Below are positions 1 through 9,482 of a stretch of 64,000 nucleotides of DNA, piece after piece (the first letter of the stretch is position 1; each line of letters starts with the position of its first letter). The stretch spans positions 97,671 to 161,670 of the forward strand of contig JARYMF010000009.1 in the NCBI GenBank assembly GCA_029907255.1, in the 5' to 3' direction. The notes below the pieces were generated by a model. It searched no databases. It worked only from the letters and a program-made list of their open reading frames with translations, and was not told the origin of the DNA. A program made the translations under genes and the position numbers. This DNA comes from Armatimonadota bacterium (lineage in GTDB: Bacteria > Armatimonadota > UBA5829 > DTJY01).

Positions 1-62
1 CAATGTTCGATACTGTAAAGACAATGGGTAGCCTTAAAGCTGAAATCTTAGAGTTTAAGTAG
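1..62 (+). CDS. Possible 3' end of a gene entering from the left edge (partial)
   Basis: A frame open from the left edge ends at a TAG stop at 60-62. The visible C-terminal tail is about 20 residues, mixed polar and hydrophobic, ending in Glu-Phe-Lys. It points the same way as the next gene, with 74 bases between them. The tail is too short to identify, and chance openness of a short frame is not excluded. Confidence 0.3.
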   Translation, partial: MFDTVKTMGSLKAEILEFK

Positions 63-136
63 AGTATGCCTTCGCAAAAACCCCCAAATTAAAACTCAAG
101 CAGAAGCTTATTATTGCCAATTATTAATAGTAAGTT

Positions 137-2137
137 ATGCGGAAAATTGGCATTCGAAAAGCAAAAGCATCAGGCCAGTCATCTTGGCGTTGGAAACTAT
201 GCGCTCTTGTTGCCTGTCTGGTAATGTTGGTGGGCACAAGCGGTATTTGTGCATTTTACTACTATGCTCGCCAAACACTCTTTGATGAGATATGCAAAAG
301 GCCTGCGTTTTTTGCCAACAGCGTTGCCCAACAAATTAACGCAGAAGAGCTTGAGTTGCTTCATGAGCGCGGAGACGAAGATACGGAAGCATACAGGCAA
401 ACAAAGAAACTGTTAGTCCGCTATAGAGCCGCAAATCCCGAAGTAAGACGTATCTACATACTGCGTCCGAGCAAGAATCTCAAGACATGGAAATTTCTCG
501 TAGGCACAGAACAAGGCTCAAAGCTTGTTCCCCACATCGGCGACAAATTTGACGCATCGCAACTACCAGAATTGAGGGACGCGCTTTTGCGCCCGTCATC
601 CGTCGCGAAGGTCAAGCATGCCCCCTGGGGCAATTGGATATCAGGATATGCGCCAATTCGGAACAGCTCGGGCCGGTTGGTAGGCGTCGTGGGAGTAGAA
701 GTGTCTGCCAACCAGCTTGAAAGTGAGCTGGCCCAAATGCGGCGTGTGGGTGCATTTTTCTTGTTAACATCCGTCATATTTTCCATCGTGCTGACCTCAA
801 TATTCTCAGCGATTATCTTTCGTCCAATCACGCAGTTTGTCAGTCGTTTGCATGCTGTGGTTAAGGGAGAATTGGCAAGGCTTACGGATGACCATAGGTC
901 TGACGAGATAGGACAGGTTGCTAGTGCTTTCAATGAAATTCTGCAATTGCTCGAACATAAGGAAGAAATGCTTTCCCGGATTAATTTGGACTATCTAACT
1001 GGGCTTTACAACCATGGTTACTTTCAAGCCAGGTTGCAAGAAGAGATTGACCGTGCCAAACAGCAATCGGGCGAACTTGCTCTGCTGATGCTTGATATTG
1101 ACAGGTTCAAGTTGATTAATGATTCACTGGGACATATGGCCGGCGATGATATTCTCCGCCAAATAGCTGGTTTGCTTAAGCGAAATCTACACGAAAAGAA
1201 TATTGCAGCTCGATATGGTGGTGAGGAGTTTGCCATTATACTACCTGGGGAAGGATTGCTCGGTGCTTTGAAAACTGCCGAGAAGATTAGAAGAGCTGTA
1301 TCCGCGCATGCGTTTAAGCTTACCAAAGAATTGATAGGGGATGCCGAAAACCAAGCAATAAGCTTGACGGTAAGCATAGGGATAGCTGTATACCCGCAGC
1401 ACAGCAAGGAGAAAATGGGTTTGATAATGGCGGCGGATTCAGCGCTTTATCAGGCAAAGCGACTTGGGCGTGACCGAGTATGTGCTTACAAAGCCGGAAT
1501 TGGAGCGCGTGCAAGTGATCCTTCTCATGTCTCTATGTTCTTGCAAGACCCGACAGGAAGTGCAATTAAGGTCTTGGCTGCAGCCATAGATGCCCGAGAC
1601 CCATATACGCGAAACCACTCGGAAAATGTTAGCAGATATGCTTTACTGATAGGCAAGCATTTTGGGCTAGATAATGAGCAGTTGGAGCTATTACATATGG
1701 CTGCCCGACTTCACGATATCGGGAAGATTGGCGTGCCGGACTGTGTGCTTGAAAAACCGGCAAGTCTTACGGAAGATGAGCTAAAACTTGTCAAGACCCA
1801 TCCGCAGGTAGGCGTTTCGATCATCCGTGGCTCACAAAATCTTGATTTGATACTCCCGGGAATTCTATATCACCATGAACGCTATGACGGAACAGGTTAT
1901 CCTTCTGGGCTTGCACAGGAAGAAATACCACTTTTTGCGCGAATAATCGCTGTTGCAGATGCTTTCGATGCCTTAACTTCAAACCGGCCATACAGGAAAG
2001 GCTTTTCCATAAGCAAAGCAATTGAGGTGTTGAAGAATAACAGCGGCACCCAGTTTGATCCCAAGGTTGTCGAGGCTTTTCTGAGCGAACTCTCAGCAGA
2101 AGGTTTTGAGGAGGAATCACAGGATAAGGCTGCATAA
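137..2137 (+). CDS. Membrane sensor with HAMP, GGDEF and HD-GYP domains (c-di-GMP synthesis and breakdown)
   Basis: This 666-residue protein should both make and degrade c-di-GMP. An N-terminal membrane helix (about 20-45) is followed by a periplasmic Cache-like sensor region, a second helix (about 205-230), a HAMP linker and a GGDEF domain with an intact GGEEF signature at residues 361-365. The C-terminal HD-GYP phosphodiesterase domain has the HD pair at 526-527 and the GYP triplet at 587-589, with the usual HDIGK and HHE motifs. The product-inhibition RxxD motif normally just upstream of the GGDEF signature is absent. The start has no strong Shine-Dalgarno sequence. The gene converges on cdaR. 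Which activity dominates in the cell cannot be read from sequence. Confidence 0.93.
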   Translation: MRKIGIRKAKASGQSSWRWKLCALVACLVMLVGTSGICAFYYYARQTLFDEICKRPAFFANSVAQQINAEELELLHERGDEDTEAYRQTKKLLVRYRAANPEVRRIYILRPSKNLKTWKFLVGTEQGSKLVPHIGDKFDASQLPELRDALLRPSSVAKVKHAPWGNWISGYAPIRNSSGRLVGVVGVEVSANQLESELAQMRRVGAFFLLTSVIFSIVLTSIFSAIIFRPITQFVSRLHAVVKGELARLTDDHRSDEIGQVASAFNEILQLLEHKEEMLSRINLDYLTGLYNHGYFQARLQEEIDRAKQQSGELALLMLDIDRFKLINDSLGHMAGDDILRQIAGLLKRNLHEKNIAARYGGEEFAIILPGEGLLGALKTAEKIRRAVSAHAFKLTKELIGDAENQAISLTVSIGIAVYPQHSKEKMGLIMAADSALYQAKRLGRDRVCAYKAGIGARASDPSHVSMFLQDPTGSAIKVLAAAIDARDPYTRNHSENVSRYALLIGKHFGLDNEQLELLHMAARLHDIGKIGVPDCVLEKPASLTEDELKLVKTHPQVGVSIIRGSQNLDLILPGILYHHERYDGTGYPSGLAQEEIPLFARIIAVADAFDALTSNRPYRKGFSISKAIEVLKNNSGTQFDPKVVEAFLSELSAEGFEEESQDKAA

Positions 2138-2152
2138 TTCCTTGAATTATGC
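2132..2152. repeat. Inverted repeat between convergent genes, possible weak terminator
   Basis: Nine-base arms GCATAATTC and GAATTATGC are separated by three bases and overlap the stop codon of the GGDEF/HD-GYP gene. No T-tract follows on either strand, so a terminator role is only possible. Confidence 0.3.
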
Positions 2153-2167
2153 TTGCTATATGCTTGG

Positions 2168-3148
2168 TCACTGCGGTTCGTTATTGAGTTTGGGCGGAGT
2201 GGTTGGCACCTCAGGCTGAATTAAGGCAATTTGGACGCTAACTTGAACTCTGCTTCCATTCGAGATGGAAGTTCCTGGGGGAGGCACTATCTTGAGGCGC
2301 TGAGTAAAAGACCGAGTACGATTGGAGAGGTTTAGCGTCTCAGTTCCTACCGTGCTTATACGCATCAACTGTTCCGGCCGGCCATTCAGTGCTACTGTCT
2401 GTGGTTGGACGTCAATTTTGCTTACTTTGTAAGGGAAAGGAGGGCGTCCAACAATTGTAGGGCATACAAATACCATGCGACTTGCAGGGACTTTCTCTAA
2501 GCTAAGCCGAAGGTGAACTTTGCTTGGCGATATATCAATTCCGCGAATCTCGCGGTCGTTGCTGTCCCGCGCTGTTAATAGATAGTCCCCCTCTATTATT
2601 CCCTCTCTTAATTCTCCTGGTTGCACAGTCGCGGTTAGGCGGCTTATGCGGTTTACGAGCTCGGGCATTCCCCGCACAACTACCTTTGCAGGCGTAAATG
2701 AGGGAGCGCCAAAACGAAAGCCTACGGGTGGACTGCCGGCAAAATCAACCTCCGCTTTCATCACCCGTCGGGCCTCACGGACGAGAGTGATGAAGACTTC
2801 GCTGGGAACGGCTGTGCCCCGCACTAGCCCAGCATAGCCTTGGGGGGGAGTAACAATTACTGGTAATTTATGCTTGCCTTCTCCCTTCCCTCGGGCGCTG
2901 ACGTGCACTTGTATTTCCTCTGGGTCTGCGGCTATTGCGTCGACATGCTCGCGAGGACCTTCGAGGATGACCTTGATTGTAGCAGGTTTGCTGGTAACAA
3001 TTAGGCCTGGTTCGACCTTGCGGACTGCCAGCGGAATGCCGGATAGTTCTTTAGAGACGTTTGGGTTGTATCCCTTGTTGGCATAGAACCATATGACGAG
3101 CGCTATACCCAAGGCAAGTAGTTTGTATGGAAGGTTGTGCCTAATCAT
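2168..3148 (-). CDS. cdaR: YbbR-domain protein, regulator of diadenylate cyclase (CdaR)
   Basis: The 326-residue product has one N-terminal membrane helix (about 8-23) followed by extracytoplasmic YbbR repeats, the layout of CdaR. In Firmicutes this protein binds CdaA through the membrane and tunes its activity. The repeats show the typical beta-rich pattern with recurring 'V.L.G....V' strings. The ATG overlaps the cdaA stop in an ATGA arrangement, so the two genes are translationally coupled. The third gene of the classic cdaA-cdaR-glmM operon does not follow. A phosphohexomutase gene lies elsewhere, at 32827. Confidence 0.85.
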   Translation of the reverse strand: MIRHNLPYKLLALGIALVIWFYANKGYNPNVSKELSGIPLAVRKVEPGLIVTSKPATIKVILEGPREHVDAIAADPEEIQVHVSARGKGEGKHKLPVIVTPPQGYAGLVRGTAVPSEVFITLVREARRVMKAEVDFAGSPPVGFRFGAPSFTPAKVVVRGMPELVNRISRLTATVQPGELREGIIEGDYLLTARDSNDREIRGIDISPSKVHLRLSLEKVPASRMVFVCPTIVGRPPFPYKVSKIDVQPQTVALNGRPEQLMRISTVGTETLNLSNRTRSFTQRLKIVPPPGTSISNGSRVQVSVQIALIQPEVPTTPPKLNNEPQ

Positions 3149-4032
3149 GGGTTTCTCCGCTCGCCCGACGTGCTCCCAATTCGCACTTTTAAGAATGCGT
3201 TTGAGACCGTTCGCCCGAGCCTGAACCTCCTCTCGTCTTCTGGGGTAAGTTGTAACGCTTCAACAAGCTTTGCGCGGACCTGTTCAGGGCTCAACCCGCG
3301 GAGAAGCTCTCCTTCTGCTGCATAGGAAATTGTTCCCGTTTCCTCTGAAACAACCAATACGATTGCGTCGCTCTCCTCAGCGACCCCTAGAGCTGCTTTG
3401 TGTCTGGTATGAATCATCGTGCCAAACCTTGGATTGTCGCTAAGAGGAAGCGTACAGCTCGCAGCAACGATTCGGTTGCCTCGGATTATAACCGCCCCAT
3501 CGTGGAGCGGACTGCCGGGATGGAATATCGTCCTCAGAAGCTCAGCGGAAACAGCCGAATCAAGCTTGTTGCCGGTTGCAATAATGTTGTCAAGGCCAAC
3601 GTCACGTTCTATTACAATAAGCGCGCCTGTTTTGGTCCTTGACATCTCGGCAATAGCCTTGCTAAGTTGATCAACGAAGTCCATGATGTCTTCTCGCCCT
3701 AGGGCATGGAAACCTTGGCCTAGAAATTTTAGCCGGCCAATTTCCTCAAGCGCATGGCGAAGCTCTGGAAAAAAGAGGATTACAAGCGCAACCGGGCCCA
3801 AGGGGACAAATACTCTAAGTATCCAGTTGAGTGCTCGGAGGTGGAGGTAATCGCTTATAAAAACTAAGAGGAAGAATATTCCTAATCCCCACATTATCTG
3901 CCATGCGCGCGTGCCTTTTACAAGCATCATTAGCTTGTAAATGACGAAAGCGACTACGATTACATCTACCACGGGCCAGATGTAATCTACGCTAAAAAAT
4001 CGCCAGGGCGATATTGTTAATCCAGCATTCAT
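3145..4032 (-). CDS. cdaA: Membrane diadenylate cyclase (c-di-AMP synthase)
   Basis: The 295-residue product has about three N-terminal membrane helices, a short coiled segment and a cytoplasmic DAC domain that condenses two ATP into c-di-AMP. The catalytic DGA motif is at residues 178-180. The second motif, normally RHR, reads RHK (210-212), a conservative change in the ATP-phosphate-contacting element. An upstream in-frame TTG at 4152 would add 40 residues. I prefer the ATG at 4032 because it gives near-family length (about 270-280), although neither start has a good ribosome-binding site. cdaR follows with a four-base overlap. Confidence 0.9.
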   Translation of the reverse strand: MNAGLTISPWRFFSVDYIWPVVDVIVVAFVIYKLMMLVKGTRAWQIMWGLGIFFLLVFISDYLHLRALNWILRVFVPLGPVALVILFFPELRHALEEIGRLKFLGQGFHALGREDIMDFVDQLSKAIAEMSRTKTGALIVIERDVGLDNIIATGNKLDSAVSAELLRTIFHPGSPLHDGAVIIRGNRIVAASCTLPLSDNPRFGTMIHTRHKAALGVAEESDAIVLVVSEETGTISYAAEGELLRGLSPEQVRAKLVEALQLTPEDERRFRLGRTVSNAFLKVRIGSTSGERRNP

Positions 4033-4261
4033 CTTGATTCTTGCTTGCCGCCAAGGTATCTTTAAAAATTCTTGAAAAAGTATAGCACAGGCTATGATGA
4101 GGGTCAACCAAAGCGAGCAGATTAATTCTAGCCCGTGTTGACACTGCGTCAAACCTCATGTTAGACTTGCCGTGCAACAAATATAAATGCTTCTTGAATT
4201 TTTAATTCCCCTTATTCGCAATAGTGCAGAAAGTGCAATTTTCGGAGCATAATTAGAAGAC

Positions 4262-5902
4262 ATGCGTTTGAAAAACTTGCGAGAAAAGCTTAAGTGGCAT
4301 TACATCTGGGCTCTTCGCGGAGCGCTTTTCCTTACAATAGCGCTTGTCATTATAGTCCGAATCCGATTTCTAGATGTTCCATTGGAGAGGGACGAAGGCG
4401 AATATGCCTATATGGCACGACTCATGCTTGAAGGAGTACCACCCTACCTTCTGGCATATAGTATGAAGTTGCCTGGAATCTATGTTGTCTATGCGCTAAT
4501 TATGCTGCTCTTTGGCCAAACGATAGCTGGGATTCACCTTGGTCTTCTGTGCGCAAATGTTGCTACTATTATTCTTATTTACTTTGTTGGCAAGCGTTTG
4601 ATGGGCGAGAGTGCTGGGGTCATTTCAGGGATTAGCTTTGCTATGTTCTCCATAAGCCCGTGGATACAAGGTTTGTGGGCCAACTCTGAGCATTTTGTCA
4701 TCCTGCCTGCAGTCGGTGGTATGCTTCTTTTGTTGAAAGCCTACACAAAAGGGCGGCCATTGATGTTCTTCTTAAGCGGCTTGCTTTTTGGTTTTGCGAT
4801 TATTGTAAAGCAGCATGGGATGTTTTTTGCAATCTTTGCTATTCTTTATACTTTCTACCTCCGATTAAGGAATCGTTCAGTTGTGTTGCCAAGGCTACCT
4901 AATGCAGAAGGGCTACTGGCGGTTGGGGTTGCAATTCCCTACGTTGTGACGTGCGCTGTACTCTTGGCGGTGGGGGTTTTTGACAAGTTCTGGTTCTGGA
5001 CGGTAAAGTACGCAAGCGAATATACACGCTTGACCACGCTTTCGTCCGGAATCGAGAATTTCAATCTGAGCGCAGAAGCTATAGGGATACCAGTTTTGCC
5101 TCTTTGGCTTCTGTCGGCATTGGGGCTAACGGCGTTTATTTGGGATAGGAAATCCCGTGAGCATGCGGCGTTTCTTGTGGGTTTCCTGGTATTTTCATTC
5201 CTAGCTGTTTGTCCAGGTCTCTACTTTCGCCAACATTACTTTATACTTTTGCTACCCGCAGCCTCGTTATTCGTTGCTAGAAGCGTTGTCTCAACGAATC
5301 GCGTATTGAGAGAATCGAAAGTTCCGTTGCTCGGTTTTATACCCGTCATTATTTTTGTATTCGCATCAACCTATGGTCTTTACACGCAGGGTGATCTTTT
5401 ATTTAAAGCAGACAATCGTATGCTATGCAGAGCTGTTTACGAGAACAGCCCATTTCCAGAATCAATAGAGATAGCAAAGTATATCCGGAAGCTTACTAGT
5501 GAAAAGGACAAAATTGTAGTATTTGGATCTGAACCACAAGTACCATTTTATGCACATCGTCGTTCAGCCGTGCCCTATATTTACACATACCCGCTCGTGG
5601 AAGTCCAACAGTATGCGATAGAGATGCAGCGTGACATGATTCGGCTTCTTGATAAAGCAAAGCCGAAATATTTGATTTTCTTTAATATGCAAAGTTCATG
5701 GTGTATTGCTAGGGGATCAACCAACGAAGTGTTCGGCTGGTTTGTAAATCAGATTATGAACAATTATCATACAGTTGGCATTATTGATATACTCTCTCCG
5801 GAGTTTACTTTGTACCTTTGGGATAGGGATGCGGACGGCCGCGGACTACCTGAGCAACACGATATTTACATTTACGAGCGAATTGCCGATTCCGGAGGGT
5901 GA
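4262..5902 (+). CDS. Polytopic GT-C glycosyltransferase, PMT/ArnT-like, without TPRs
   Basis: The 546-residue membrane protein has roughly 10-12 hydrophobic helices. After the first helix comes the acidic 'ERDEGEYAYMA' loop, characteristic of the dolichyl-phosphate-mannose / ArnT family (PMT_2-like). There an acidic residue in the first extracytoplasmic loop acts as catalytic base, with a polyprenyl-phosphate sugar as donor. The C-terminal 150 residues form a soluble extracytoplasmic domain. Its TGA stop overlaps the ATG of the next gene (TGATG), so it heads the glycosyltransferase run. Sugar and acceptor are unknown. Confidence 0.82.
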   Translation: MRLKNLREKLKWHYIWALRGALFLTIALVIIVRIRFLDVPLERDEGEYAYMARLMLEGVPPYLLAYSMKLPGIYVVYALIMLLFGQTIAGIHLGLLCANVATIILIYFVGKRLMGESAGVISGISFAMFSISPWIQGLWANSEHFVILPAVGGMLLLLKAYTKGRPLMFFLSGLLFGFAIIVKQHGMFFAIFAILYTFYLRLRNRSVVLPRLPNAEGLLAVGVAIPYVVTCAVLLAVGVFDKFWFWTVKYASEYTRLTTLSSGIENFNLSAEAIGIPVLPLWLLSALGLTAFIWDRKSREHAAFLVGFLVFSFLAVCPGLYFRQHYFILLLPAASLFVARSVVSTNRVLRESKVPLLGFIPVIIFVFASTYGLYTQGDLLFKADNRMLCRAVYENSPFPESIEIAKYIRKLTSEKDKIVVFGSEPQVPFYAHRRSAVPYIYTYPLVEVQQYAIEMQRDMIRLLDKAKPKYLIFFNMQSSWCIARGSTNEVFGWFVNQIMNNYHTVGIIDILSPEFTLYLWDRDADGRGLPEQHDIYIYERIADSGG

Positions 5903-7584
5903 TGCATCTGCATGCGAACAGACTTTCAATTGCCGTTGGTCTATTTCTGATATTTGCAACCGGAGCTGTTTTCTGTCGAGTTCTGGAACATGATTTTGTT
6001 TTCGACGATAAGCCATATGTGCTTTTAAACGAGCACGTTAGGACAGGTATAAGCTTAGAAAATCTTAAATGGGCTTTCACATCGTTCTATTCTGCCAACT
6101 GGCATCCCCTTACTTGGATTTTTCACATGCTCGATTGCATGCTCTTTGGGCTAAAGCCTGCTGGTCATCACCTTGTTAATTTGATGTTTCACATAGTGAA
6201 TTCCCTCTTGCTTTTTGGGTTGCTGAGTAAGATAACCGGGTCACAATGGAAGAGTGCTTTCGTTGCAGTGTTGTTTGCTTTGCATCCTCTTCACGTGGAG
6301 TCAGTAGTATGGATTGCAGAGAAAAAGGATGTTCTGAGCACGTTTTTCTTTTTACTCACAATATTGGCATATATCAGATATGTTAGAAATCCGATATTCA
6401 GCAGATATGCGTTAGTTGTTGTTTTCTTTATCCTTGGTCTAATGTCAAAGCCAATGGTGGTGACTCTTCCCTTTGTGCTCCTTCTTTTGGATTATTGGCC
6501 CCTCGGCCGTGTTTCTTCGTCTATTCCTTCTTACTCATCGTCAACTAAAAGAGCGGCTTCCATGGGGTGGCTGTTTTTTGAGAAGGTACCTTTGTTAATT
6601 TTAGCTATCTCGTCTTGCGTTATAACATACATTGCTCAGCAGAAGGGTGGTGCTGTTGGTTCTTTTGAACAATACTCTTTTGGAATCCGCACGGCTAATG
6701 CGGTTCTCTCATATGTCAATTATATAGGCAAGATGTTCTGGCCAAGGAACTTAGCAGTTTTCTATCCCCATCCCGGCAATTCAATAGCAACTTGGCAGGT
6801 TGTTTTGGCGATGCTAACTCTCTTGGCAATTTCTTTGTTCGCGGTGTTTACAAGGCGTACCAAACCGTTCTTCATAACAGGTTGGCTTTGGTATCTTAGC
6901 ACCCTTATTCCTGTCATTGGTTTTGTTCAAGTTGGCGGCCAGGCGATGGCTGACAGATATACATACATACCGCTAATTGGTCTGTTTATAATGATTGCTT
7001 GGGGAGTTCCAGACTTGGTCGGGTATTTGAGAATCAAAGGCAAGCAAGGCGAAAGGTTGAAGGGTAGATTGCCTCACTATTTCGCTTCCAATGTTCTCCC
7101 ATTGGTGGTTGGAATATCAGTCGGTGTTATAATGTTCTCCACTTGGGTCCAAGTTAGCTACTGGCAAGATAGCATCTCTTTGTATCGGCATGCAGTCGCC
7201 GTCACGCATGGTAATTGGTTGATGCACAACAATCTGGGAGTTGCTCTTGCGGCTGAGGGTAGGTATACCGAGGCAATTTGCCACTATCTTGCTGCTATTC
7301 GAGCCAAACCTGAATATGCCGATGCACACACCAATATGGGTAATGCACTCTCTAAATTGGGGCGTTTTAATGAAGCTATTAGCGAATACCAAAAAGCCAT
7401 ATCCCTCAATCCAACCAATGCCCTTGCGCACTACAACCTTGGAGCAATATTGGCTAGGTTGGGCCGATTTGATGAGGCTACTGCAGAGTTTGCAAAGGCT
7501 GTTAGCATTAATCCGAATTTGAGGGTGGCACAGCAAGCCCTGGAGATGCTGCGGAAGAGGCAGGTAAATCCAGATGGTAAATAA
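5902..7584 (+). CDS. TMTC/DUF1736-like membrane glycosyltransferase with 3 TPRs (copy 1)
   Basis: The product is about 560 residues. The N-terminal 420 form a polytopic core resembling the TMTC/DUF1736 family, whose animal members are O-mannosyltransferases. Diagnostic strings shared by all four tandem copies are 'HPLHVESV', a '(E/Q)(K/R)KDVL' loop and 'ADRYTYIPLIG'. The first extracytoplasmic loop carries an acidic pair (FDDK). About three TPR units follow, with family spacing (NNLG, A..Y..AI...P). The start is ATG at 5902; a GTG three bases upstream is in frame. The stop overlaps the next start by 11 bases. Membrane topology predicts extracytoplasmic TPRs. Function in bacteria is inferred only from the family. 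Confidence 0.8.
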   Translation: MHLHANRLSIAVGLFLIFATGAVFCRVLEHDFVFDDKPYVLLNEHVRTGISLENLKWAFTSFYSANWHPLTWIFHMLDCMLFGLKPAGHHLVNLMFHIVNSLLLFGLLSKITGSQWKSAFVAVLFALHPLHVESVVWIAEKKDVLSTFFFLLTILAYIRYVRNPIFSRYALVVVFFILGLMSKPMVVTLPFVLLLLDYWPLGRVSSSIPSYSSSTKRAASMGWLFFEKVPLLILAISSCVITYIAQQKGGAVGSFEQYSFGIRTANAVLSYVNYIGKMFWPRNLAVFYPHPGNSIATWQVVLAMLTLLAISLFAVFTRRTKPFFITGWLWYLSTLIPVIGFVQVGGQAMADRYTYIPLIGLFIMIAWGVPDLVGYLRIKGKQGERLKGRLPHYFASNVLPLVVGISVGVIMFSTWVQVSYWQDSISLYRHAVAVTHGNWLMHNNLGVALAAEGRYTEAICHYLAAIRAKPEYADAHTNMGNALSKLGRFNEAISEYQKAISLNPTNALAHYNLGAILARLGRFDEATAEFAKAVSINPNLRVAQQALEMLRKRQVNPDGK

Positions 7585-9418
7585 ACCTAATTTGGCTAGC
7601 TATGTGCGCTTATTTCTTCTGGTTTTAATAATACTTGCAGTGTATTGGCGAGTATTGAACTTCGATTTTGTTGGTTTTGATGAAGATGTTTATATTACAC
7701 AGAACGATCATGTCAAGCGTGGGCTGACGTTTGAAGGGGTAACCTGGGCGTTTACAACAACGGAAGCTTGTTTCTGGCATCCTTTGGTTTGGCTGTCGTA
7801 CATGCTAGAACACACTTTGTTTGGAGAAAAACCGTTTATTTATCACCTAACAAATCTGCTTCTTCATATCGCAAACACCTTGTTGCTGTTTGCCGTCTTA
7901 AATAAGATGACTAGCTCAGCATGGAAGAGCTGGTTTGTCGCAGCGTTGTTTGCCGTGCACCCACTTCATGTGGAATCGGTAGCATGGGTTGCTCAGCGGA
8001 AAGACGTGCTTTGTACGTTATTTTTGATGTTGACGTTGTGGGCATATGTCAGATATACCTCTTCTCCGAGGATTGGAACCTACATCCTTGTTGTTGTGTT
8101 TTTCGCAATGGGTCTTATGGCCAAGCCAATGCTAGTAACTCTTCCGCTTGTGCTCATCCTCATGGACTACTGGCCTATTGGGCGTACTGCATTGTCAAGC
8201 CATTCGCTAATCAATAGGGTTTCAGTCAAAGGTCTTTTAGCTGAGAAAATACCTCTTTTAATACTCTCATTTGGAGCGGGCGTCGGGGCACTTATCGCTC
8301 AAAAAGGCGGCAGAGCCCTGGCAAGTTTGGAAGCCATTCCATTAGGAATCCGGTTGTCAAATTCATTGGTTGCTTGTGTAGGCTACCTTGCAAAGACCGT
8401 CTGGCCGCGAAGGCTTGCCGTATTCTACCCACATCCCGGTGATTCAGTTCCAGAGTGGCAGGTGGTCGGAGCTGCTCTCTTAATAGTTGCAATAACGTTT
8501 TTGGTGCTTGCGATAGGTAAGCGTAAGCCGTTTCTTCCCGTGGGGTGGTTTTGGTATCTTATCACCATTGCCCCAGTCATTGGGCTCGTTCAGGTCGGCT
8601 CCCACGCAATGGCAGATAGGTATACTTATATTCCCTTAATTGGCATCTTCATGATAATAGCATGGCTGGCGCCCAGCATGGGTGAATATATAGGGAGGGA
8701 GGAAAAATTTTCGATTCCTCGGTTTTCGGAGTCCATGATATTCACTATTGCAGCCGCATTGGTCATCGCTGCCCTGATGGTTTCCACCTGGGTGCAGGTT
8801 GGTTATTGGCAGAATGGCCAGACTCTATTCAGCCATGCTATTAAAGTGACGTCGAATAATTGGCTTGCACATCATAACCTAGGGGTGGCACTCAAAGAAA
8901 AAGGCAGAATCGATGAAGCGGTTGCTCATTTTCGAAAAGCTCTCAAGATTAGGCCGAATTACCCTGATGCTCGTTTGAACTTAGCAACTACTTTGGCTGA
9001 GAAGGGGGACTTGAACTCTGCGGGGACGGAGTTCGCAAGAGCATTGAGGGGAACCGCAGATGATGCTGATGTCTACTACAATCTTGGGATTGCTTTTTGC
9101 TCGCGAGGGAGGCTTGAAGAAGCAGAGGCGGAATTTCGAAAGGCGTTAGCGATAAAGCCTGACCATGTGTTGGCGCTGATGAACCTCGGTTCAGTATTAG
9201 GCCAAAAAGGAGACAACCAAAGTGCAATAAAATATCTAACTAGGGCTGTTGAAATTAGACCCAGCTATGCAGAGGCACACTTTAACTTGGCAGTTGCATT
9301 CTCTATCGCTGGTGAATATGAACGTGCCTGGGAGGAGCTTTGCCTGGCAGAGAAGCATGGTTTTAAGCCTGACCACAAATTTAGGAAATTTTTGGCAATC
9401 AAAGCAGGCAAGGAGTGA
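7574..9418 (+). CDS. TMTC/DUF1736-like membrane glycosyltransferase with 5 TPRs (copy 2)
   Basis: This 614-residue paralogue has the same polytopic core as the flanking copies. The loop-1 acidic cluster reads FDED rather than DDDK or DDDE, so the immediate surroundings of the putative catalytic acid differ. About five TPRs follow, the last ending in a cap 'GEYERAWEEL...KHGFKPD' that recurs in the genes at 9483 and 13956. Translation is probably coupled to copy 1 through an 11-base overlap. The next gene starts 64 bases downstream. Sugar specificity cannot be inferred. Confidence 0.8.
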   Translation: MVNKPNLASYVRLFLLVLIILAVYWRVLNFDFVGFDEDVYITQNDHVKRGLTFEGVTWAFTTTEACFWHPLVWLSYMLEHTLFGEKPFIYHLTNLLLHIANTLLLFAVLNKMTSSAWKSWFVAALFAVHPLHVESVAWVAQRKDVLCTLFLMLTLWAYVRYTSSPRIGTYILVVVFFAMGLMAKPMLVTLPLVLILMDYWPIGRTALSSHSLINRVSVKGLLAEKIPLLILSFGAGVGALIAQKGGRALASLEAIPLGIRLSNSLVACVGYLAKTVWPRRLAVFYPHPGDSVPEWQVVGAALLIVAITFLVLAIGKRKPFLPVGWFWYLITIAPVIGLVQVGSHAMADRYTYIPLIGIFMIIAWLAPSMGEYIGREEKFSIPRFSESMIFTIAAALVIAALMVSTWVQVGYWQNGQTLFSHAIKVTSNNWLAHHNLGVALKEKGRIDEAVAHFRKALKIRPNYPDARLNLATTLAEKGDLNSAGTEFARALRGTADDADVYYNLGIAFCSRGRLEEAEAEFRKALAIKPDHVLALMNLGSVLGQKGDNQSAIKYLTRAVEIRPSYAEAHFNLAVAFSIAGEYERAWEELCLAEKHGFKPDHKFRKFLAIKAGKE

Positions 9419-9482
9419 CCCTCCTTCATGTCTAATTTTTGTATCATCAGGGGCATTTGCAAGAAGTGGAAGGTGGTTTGGA

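Noticed and set aside
4138..4166. Plus-strand promoter upstream of the first glycosyltransferase (TTGACA then TTAGAC)
   Set aside because: The -10 element is poor and the site lies about 100 bases upstream; not enough support.
9249..9482. Longer N-terminus for the third TMTC-like protein, starting at 9249
   Set aside because: It overlaps the end of copy 2, shows no membrane or signal character, and a good ribosome-binding site stands before the ATG at 9483.
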